Assembly (NCBI GenBank): GCA_900550105.1
Contig: URQW01000097.1
Span: 1 to 10,048, forward strand
Source of the DNA: an uncultured Pelosinus sp.
Lineage (GTDB): Bacteria > Bacillota > Negativicutes > UMGS1260
Reading direction: 5' to 3'
Length of the DNA: 10,048 bases
This document shows positions 6,314 to 10,048 of the stretch, one piece after another. The notes under the pieces were generated by a model, which saw only the letters and a program-made list of their open reading frames with translations, made no database searches and was not told the DNA's origin. The position numbers were made by a program, and so were the translations under genes. How positions within the stretch are numbered: position 1 is the first letter of the stretch; each line of letters opens with the position of its first letter.

Positions 6314-7105
6314 TTAGCAATTCTGCCGCAGATAGGTTGTAAAAAACTCTATATTTTCTTTTGCCACTAAATGGCGGTCTGTATCAACTGTAATCATATG
6401 ATAGGACTCTTCTAAAATCACTTTGCGAATTGATGTAGATCCAACATGCTGCTCGACATACTCGGCATTCTTTAGACTAGCCGTATCATCTTCACGAGCA
6501 TGAAGCAGTAATATCGGTGCGGTAACAGCTTGTAGATGGCTTTTCACGTGGTTAATAAGTCGAAAATTTTGGTCCATTGCCAAACCAGGTACGCGATCAT
6601 AAACCATTTCTGAAGCATTTTTTAGTACAATACTCCGCAGTCGATCATTTTTTATGCCGTAAGGCGGCCGCTCTGTAAAAGAATAAAAATACTTTAAAGG
6701 CGTACAATAGACTAGAGGAATTAGAAAGGAATACCAAGGTATCGTCCAGCCATCATAAAAAAGCGTAGTCGACATCAACGAAACTGCTGGAATTTCGGGA
6801 AATTCCGCCGCAAGCTCCAAAGCTAGCACAGCTCCCATACAAAGGCCGGCAACGCCGACCTGTTCGTGCGTTTCTTTCAAATGCAAATAGGCTTCTCTCG
6901 CACCTCGGTACCACTCTTGCCAGGGAGTCTGTTTTAACACTTCAATCGTTTCATTATGACCAGGCAAACAAGGCGCATAAACAGAAAATCCCTTCTTGTG
7001 GAGTTTGTCTGCCAAAAATTTCATTTCAAACGGGTTGCCCGTAAGTCCGTGAAGCAGCAATACTGCTTGCTCGCCGCCAGTTAATTCAATTTCATATTTG
7101 CTCAT
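6314..7105 (-). CDS. Alpha/beta hydrolase, carboxylesterase-like, with Cys in the nucleophile elbow
   Basis: This 263-residue protein is a cytoplasmic alpha/beta hydrolase of the small carboxylesterase/lipase type (Est30-like). Features in order are the oxyanion-hole strand LLLHGLTGNPFEM at 17-29, a PCLPGH turn at 45-50, the nucleophile elbow GLCMG at 87-91, the acid-loop region LLHAREDD at 200-207 (D206 or D207), and the catalytic-type histidine in ESYHM (H236). The expected GxSxG serine is cysteine 89, read clearly as TGT. Cys nucleophiles occur in dienelactone hydrolases and in some esterase relatives, so it may be functional rather than dead. Residues 117-145 are Trp/Tyr/Phe-rich and could be a lid. 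The ATG has a modest GGAAG-type ribosome binding site. It follows a terminator and precedes an unknown protein by 20 nt. Substrate is unknown; no convincing promoter was found. Confidence 0.85.
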   Translation of the reverse strand: MSKYEIELTGGEQAVLLLHGLTGNPFEMKFLADKLHKKGFSVYAPCLPGHNETIEVLKQTPWQEWYRGAREAYLHLKETHEQVGVAGLCMGAVLALELAAEFPEIPAVSLMSTTLFYDGWTIPWYSFLIPLVYCTPLKYFYSFTERPPYGIKNDRLRSIVLKNASEMVYDRVPGLAMDQNFRLINHVKSHLQAVTAPILLLHAREDDTASLKNAEYVEQHVGSTSIRKVILEESYHMITVDTDRHLVAKENIEFFTTYLRQNC

Positions 7106-7164
7106 GTTACTTCTTCCACCCTATTGATAAATTCCGTTTTTCCCTGTCCTTAAATATCAAGAAA

Positions 7165-7192
7165 ACCGTTAGCTCCGAAGGTCGCTAACGGT
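7165..7192 (-). terminator. Intrinsic terminator of the aminotransferase transcript
   Basis: On the minus strand ACCGTTAGC and GCTAACGGT form a perfect 9-bp stem (7192-7184 with 7173-7165). The 10-nt loop contains C-UUCG-G, a stable tetraloop. The stem is followed by TTTCTTGATATTT. It lies about 30 bp past the aminotransferase stop and separates it from the hydrolase. Confidence 0.87.
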
Positions 7193-7222
7193 ATCCTGTG
7201 CCTCAGCCAAAAAGAGCACAAA

Positions 7223-8605
7223 TTATAAATGCAAACGGTGCAAAATGGCTTCAAAGAGTTTAATAAAGAGATCAATTTCTTCAAAGGTAATCGTAAGCGA
7301 CGGCGCCAGCGTGAATACATTCTTATAATGGCCGCCCACGTCAAGAACGAGACCATACTGCTTGCCGTCTACTTCAATATCGCCTTTCATTGCTTCGTCG
7401 ACAATGCGATCTGCCAAAGCCTTGTCAGGCGTAAAGCCGTCAGATGTAGTCATTTCAATGCGCAATGCCAGTCCCAGACCGTCGACATCGCCAATAACAC
7501 TATGACGCTCTTTCATTTTCTTCAGTTCTTTTAAGAGATAAGCGCCTTTTTCGGCCACTTGTTTTTCCATATCCTGGTCTTTGCAGAATTGAAGCGTAGC
7601 TAAACCTGCTGCCGTTCCCAGTGGATTGCTGGCAAAAGTAGAGTGCGTCGATCCAGGCGGGAAAAGCTGTGGTGAAATCAGTTCTTCTTTGGCCCACATA
7701 CCGGAAATCGGATTTAAGCCGTTAGTAAGAGCTTTCCCGAAAACAATGACATCAGGATCCACATTAAAGTGCTCTGTCGACCAGAGTTTCCCAGTACGAT
7801 AGAAGCCCATTTGAATTTCATCACAAACAAGAAGAATGTTATGTTTCTTCAAGATTTTCTGTAGTTTATTAAAATAATCGCGCGGCGGAATAATATAGCC
7901 GCCTGTAGCTTGTACTGGTTCAATATAGAATGCAGCATATTCCGCTTCATTGACTTTCGGATCTAAAACGCCATAGTATTCTGTTTCAAAGAGTTTTTCA
8001 ACCTGCTGAATACATTCATACCCGCAACTTCCAGCCTGTTTGCCGTAGAAACAACGATAGCAGTAAGGATAGGGGATGAAGTTCGCTCTGTTACCAAAAT
8101 GGCCATAGCGACGACGATAGCGGTAGCTGCTCGTAATCTCCGATACAGCCAGAGTCCGGCCATGATAACCGCCCATAAACGCAAACATCAAGGACTTGCC
8201 ATGCTTATAATTTCGTACCAGCTTTAAGCTATCTTCTACAGCCTGAGCGCCGCCTACGTTGAAATGAACGCGGCCTTTGGAGCCGAAACGATCTTGCGTC
8301 GCTTTCGATAATTCATAAGAAAGCATAATCTTTTCTTTATGGAGATACTGGCAGGCTAACTGCGGCAATTTTTCCAACTGCGCCTGATGCTTTGCACCAA
8401 TTTCTTCATTCTTATAGCCAAAGTTTACTGCCGAATACCACATTTGCATATCCAGATAGGGTTTGTCCTGTCTGTCAAACAGCCAGGAGCCTTCACAGTG
8501 ATCGAAAATTTTGGCCGGATCGATATAGTGAACCGTATCGCCAAAGGAACAATACTCCGCTTCTACTGCGAGCAGTTCTTCATCCGTCATTTCTTCCCAT
8601 TTCAT
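7223..8605 (-). CDS. Class III PLP-dependent aminotransferase (omega-amino acid/4-aminobutyrate type)
   Basis: The 460-residue protein is a fold-type I, class III aminotransferase that moves an amino group, typically from an omega- or distal-amine substrate, to a keto acid. Visible hallmarks: VGGAQAVEDSLKL at 117-129 (phosphate-binding loop and helix), YHGRT at 147-151 stacking on the cofactor, IEPVQATGG at 228-236, DEIQMGFYRTG at 262-272 with D262 facing the pyridine nitrogen, the Schiff-base lysine K291 in FGKAL, and THSTFASNP at 320-328. A four-cysteine insert lies at 182-198 (C-x2-C-x8-C-x3-C), which may hold a metal. The start ATG has GAGG with 8-nt spacing. The HAD phosphatase gene ends 34 nt upstream, so the two probably share a transcript. 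Exact substrate cannot be told; putrescine, GABA or beta-alanine analogues are all open. Confidence 0.9.
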   Translation of the reverse strand: MKWEEMTDEELLAVEAEYCSFGDTVHYIDPAKIFDHCEGSWLFDRQDKPYLDMQMWYSAVNFGYKNEEIGAKHQAQLEKLPQLACQYLHKEKIMLSYELSKATQDRFGSKGRVHFNVGGAQAVEDSLKLVRNYKHGKSLMFAFMGGYHGRTLAVSEITSSYRYRRRYGHFGNRANFIPYPYCYRCFYGKQAGSCGYECIQQVEKLFETEYYGVLDPKVNEAEYAAFYIEPVQATGGYIIPPRDYFNKLQKILKKHNILLVCDEIQMGFYRTGKLWSTEHFNVDPDVIVFGKALTNGLNPISGMWAKEELISPQLFPPGSTHSTFASNPLGTAAGLATLQFCKDQDMEKQVAEKGAYLLKELKKMKERHSVIGDVDGLGLALRIEMTTSDGFTPDKALADRIVDEAMKGDIEVDGKQYGLVLDVGGHYKNVFTLAPSLTITFEEIDLFIKLFEAILHRLHL

Positions 8606-8639
8606 ACATATAGCCTCACTTTATATAAATTAAGCCTGG

Positions 8640-9293
8640 TTAGGCAATACCTGCCTGGCTCTTTTGCCGCACGCGTAAATCCTGCTGAATTTCCTGAAAA
8701 GATCGGTAAACGCAATAATCCAGGCCTTCTTCCTCACAAAAATCAACAAGCTTGGCCTTAGCATAGACAAAATCAGCTTGCTTAGCTAAACAAAAATCGC
8801 TGCGTCCATCGCCGATCAAATACACGGGCAATCCCCCGGAAATTACTTCGGCTGTCTGACATTTACACGTCCCTGAGGGGCAGTGCGGACTGTTATGAGG
8901 ATAGGACGTCATAAAAGCCCCCTCATGCTCTTTTAAAGTATTAGCATAAACAGCAAGACCTTGTAGCCCGTTCTGCTCTAAAATCCGCTGAATAAACACT
9001 TCAAAACCATCGCTAATAATCGCCATAGGAATTTTTTCTCTTTGGGCAAACTGAACAAACGCTCTAAAGGATGGGTCAATGGATATGGTAGAAACAAACT
9101 CTAAGAGTTCTGTAAGCGGTCGTTTCACTAAGGCCATCTGACGGCGCAAACATTCCTGCGAACCAAAGATGCCAGCTTCCCACTGCTTTTCGATAAACTC
9201 CCATTCCGGTTCGGCAAATTGCTCCAATACCGCATCTGTTACATCTCTATCGGCTATCGTACCATCAAAATCGATAGCTAAAAAATAATCCAT
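8640..9293 (-). CDS. HAD-family phosphatase resembling MtnX
   Basis: This 217-residue protein is a haloacid-dehalogenase-superfamily, subclass IB phosphatase. Motif I is AIDFDGT with the nucleophile D8 and acid D10; motif II is IISDG with S94; motif IV is LIGDGRSD with D162 and D166. K144 is a candidate motif III lysine, although its spacing is uncertain. The layout and the cysteine-bearing segment HCPSGTCKC at 137-145 resemble MtnX (2-hydroxy-3-keto-5-methylthiopentenyl-1-phosphate phosphatase) of the methionine salvage pathway. No other mtn gene is in this window, so I leave the symbol blank. The ATG at 9291-9293 has GGAG 10 nt upstream and lies downstream of an extended -10 promoter; the longer reading frame from 9380 begins upstream of the predicted transcript start and is rejected. 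An aminotransferase gene follows by 34 nt. Confidence 0.83.
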   Translation of the reverse strand: MDYFLAIDFDGTIADRDVTDAVLEQFAEPEWEFIEKQWEAGIFGSQECLRRQMALVKRPLTELLEFVSTISIDPSFRAFVQFAQREKIPMAIISDGFEVFIQRILEQNGLQGLAVYANTLKEHEGAFMTSYPHNSPHCPSGTCKCQTAEVISGGLPVYLIGDGRSDFCLAKQADFVYAKAKLVDFCEEEGLDYCVYRSFQEIQQDLRVRQKSQAGIA

Positions 9294-9368
9294 AAGACAA
9301 AAACTCCATTCTTTCTCATCTATTGCGATCACCAAAGAGATAGTTCTTGCTTGGCTTACACGTTTATA

Positions 9369-9397
9369 ACTATACCACAAAATGCCCCAGCACGAAA
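9369..9397 (-). promoter_or_regulatory. Extended -10 promoter of the HAD phosphatase gene
   Basis: The minus strand reads TGG-TATAGT (9377-9369), an extended -10 of the TGnTATAAT type. The -35 position 17 bp upstream (TTTCGT, 9397-9392) is poor, as is common with extended -10 promoters. Transcription would begin near 9362, about 69 nt before the ATG, and could continue into the aminotransferase. Confidence 0.6.
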
Positions 9398-9437
9398 GGA
9401 AATCATAGCCTTTTTACCTAAAAAAGCCCTTTTTTTG

Positions 9438-10048
9438 TCACAGTCTGGCGATTTTTTTCTTTTCCCATAGCCGCAACCACTGGTTTAAAATTTGGCAAGC
9501 AATCGCCGTATCAGTTATTTCTCGCAGAGCAGCTCGAAACGCTGGATTTTGTAAATCCGGCGAAAGCTTTAGTGCCTGTAGGGAAAGCTGCAACGCCTCA
9601 CAGACTGCTACTGGTCCAATTGATAAAGCCGGACAATTCAATCTGTCATTATCAAGGACCAGCAAAAGACGATTCTTGGCTGAATAAATCAGCGAACAAT
9701 CCGCTTGTCCCACTTGGGCTGACTGCGCAAGAAAACCGGCAAATACAGTTTCCATAAATAGCTTCATTTCTCTAAGGCAAAGCGCGGCGTTGGCAGTCTC
9801 TACTGGCGGCAACTGCCAACGCCAGCCTAGACACAATATTTTTTCGCATAAGTGCAGCGGCGGCGCGAGAGCAATAATGCCAACTTCCCGCCCGGCTAAA
9901 GTCAAGCGGCGGTAAGACTTTACCGTCGTAAACTTCTCCCAAAGACCATAGACTAAATCCGCACTGCTTTTCTCATATTGATAAGAGCTATCGATAGGAT
10001 CCGCTAAGATCGGCGCGCTAGAGAGCCTGTCTGAGGCTCGCACTAGTT
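9438..10048 (-). CDS. Unrecognised protein, C-terminal part; runs off the right edge
   Basis: The reading frame is open from the window edge to a TGA at 9440-9438, giving at least 203 residues, so the true start may be outside the window. A GTG at 10043 is a possible start but its upstream sequence is missing. I recognise no domain. The protein is rich in Leu and Ala, has eight cysteines spread along it (including LHLCEKILCLGW and a later LNCPAL), and a basic end, WEKKKIARL. Hydrophobic stretches near VGIIALAPPLHLC are short and do not make a clear membrane helix. A 12-bp inverted repeat lies within the coding region at 9786-9823. About 145 bp separate it from the HAD gene, which has its own promoter, so the two need not be one operon. 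Confidence 0.6.
   Translation of the reverse strand, partial: LVRASDRLSSAPILADPIDSSYQYEKSSADLVYGLWEKFTTVKSYRRLTLAGREVGIIALAPPLHLCEKILCLGWRWQLPPVETANAALCLREMKLFMETVFAGFLAQSAQVGQADCSLIYSAKNRLLLVLDNDRLNCPALSIGPVAVCEALQLSLQALKLSPDLQNPAFRAALREITDTAIACQILNQWLRLWEKKKIARL
9786..9823. repeat. Perfect 12-bp inverted repeat inside the unrecognised ORF
   Basis: GGCGTTGGCAGT (9786-9797) is exactly complementary to ACTGCCAACGCC (9812-9823) across a 14-nt loop. Being GC-rich, it would fold stably in RNA. On the coding strand it spans the region encoding GWRWQLPPVETANAAL. Confidence 0.75.

Noticed and set aside
7155..7160. TTGATA as a -35 of a hydrolase promoter
   Set aside because: No acceptable -10 lies 16-18 bp downstream, and it falls in the terminator tail.
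8620..8646. TTGCCT-N16-TATAAA as a dedicated promoter for the aminotransferase
   Set aside because: The predicted start would fall past the ribosome binding site, so the transcript could not carry it; co-transcription with the HAD gene is simpler.
9294..9380. N-terminal extension of the HAD phosphatase from 9380
   Set aside because: It would begin inside the extended -10 promoter, adds residues unrelated to the HAD fold, and the ATG at 9293 directly precedes the DFDGT motif with its own ribosome binding site.
9406..9437. A/T-run region after the unrecognised ORF as an intrinsic terminator
   Set aside because: Only a weak CTTTTT/AAAAAG stem can form and no U tract follows it on the minus strand.
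1..10048. CRISPR arrays, tRNA or rRNA genes, insertion sequences, riboswitches
   Set aside because: No regularly spaced repeats, cloverleaf-like segments, transposase genes with terminal repeats, or recognised riboswitch cores were seen on either strand.

Overview
The window reads as ordinary chromosomal DNA from an anaerobic, low-to-intermediate G+C Firmicute-type bacterium. Strong AGGAGG-type ribosome binding sites, TTGACA/TATAGT promoters and a fixABCX operon far from any visible nitrogenase gene suggest this; a Negativicutes member is my best guess, but that is inference. No IS element, CRISPR array, tRNA, rRNA or prophage gene is visible. There is no obvious new multi-gene system; the interest lies in regulatory DNA and a few poorly known proteins.

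Left end (1-3915). A minus-strand fragment (1-142) is the N-terminus of an M19 membrane dipeptidase. A 300-bp AT-rich divergent intergenic region follows. It holds a TTGACT-N17-TATTTT promoter candidate, three near-identical 13-bp direct repeats, and a perfect inverted repeat with 13-bp arms just upstream of fixA. The four-gene plus-strand operon fixA-fixB-fixC-fixX encodes the electron-transfer-flavoprotein-like FixAB, the flavoprotein quinone reductase FixC and the ferredoxin-like FixX. In characterised systems this complex bifurcates electrons from NADH to quinone and ferredoxin/flavodoxin. The operon ends in a hairpin and then a bidirectional terminator shared with the convergent prfC.

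Right part (3916-10048), all on the minus strand. In transcription order from the right edge: an unrecognised ORF that runs off the window; a HAD-family phosphatase resembling MtnX with its own extended -10 promoter; a class III PLP aminotransferase 34 bp behind it and closed by a terminator; an alpha/beta hydrolase whose nucleophile-elbow residue is Cys rather than Ser; a methionine-rich cytoplasmic protein of unknown function 20 bp behind it; and prfC (release factor 3), which has its own near-consensus promoter.

The HAD phosphatase/aminotransferase pair and the hydrolase/unknown-protein pair look like two short operons. I cannot assign either to a pathway from sequence alone.
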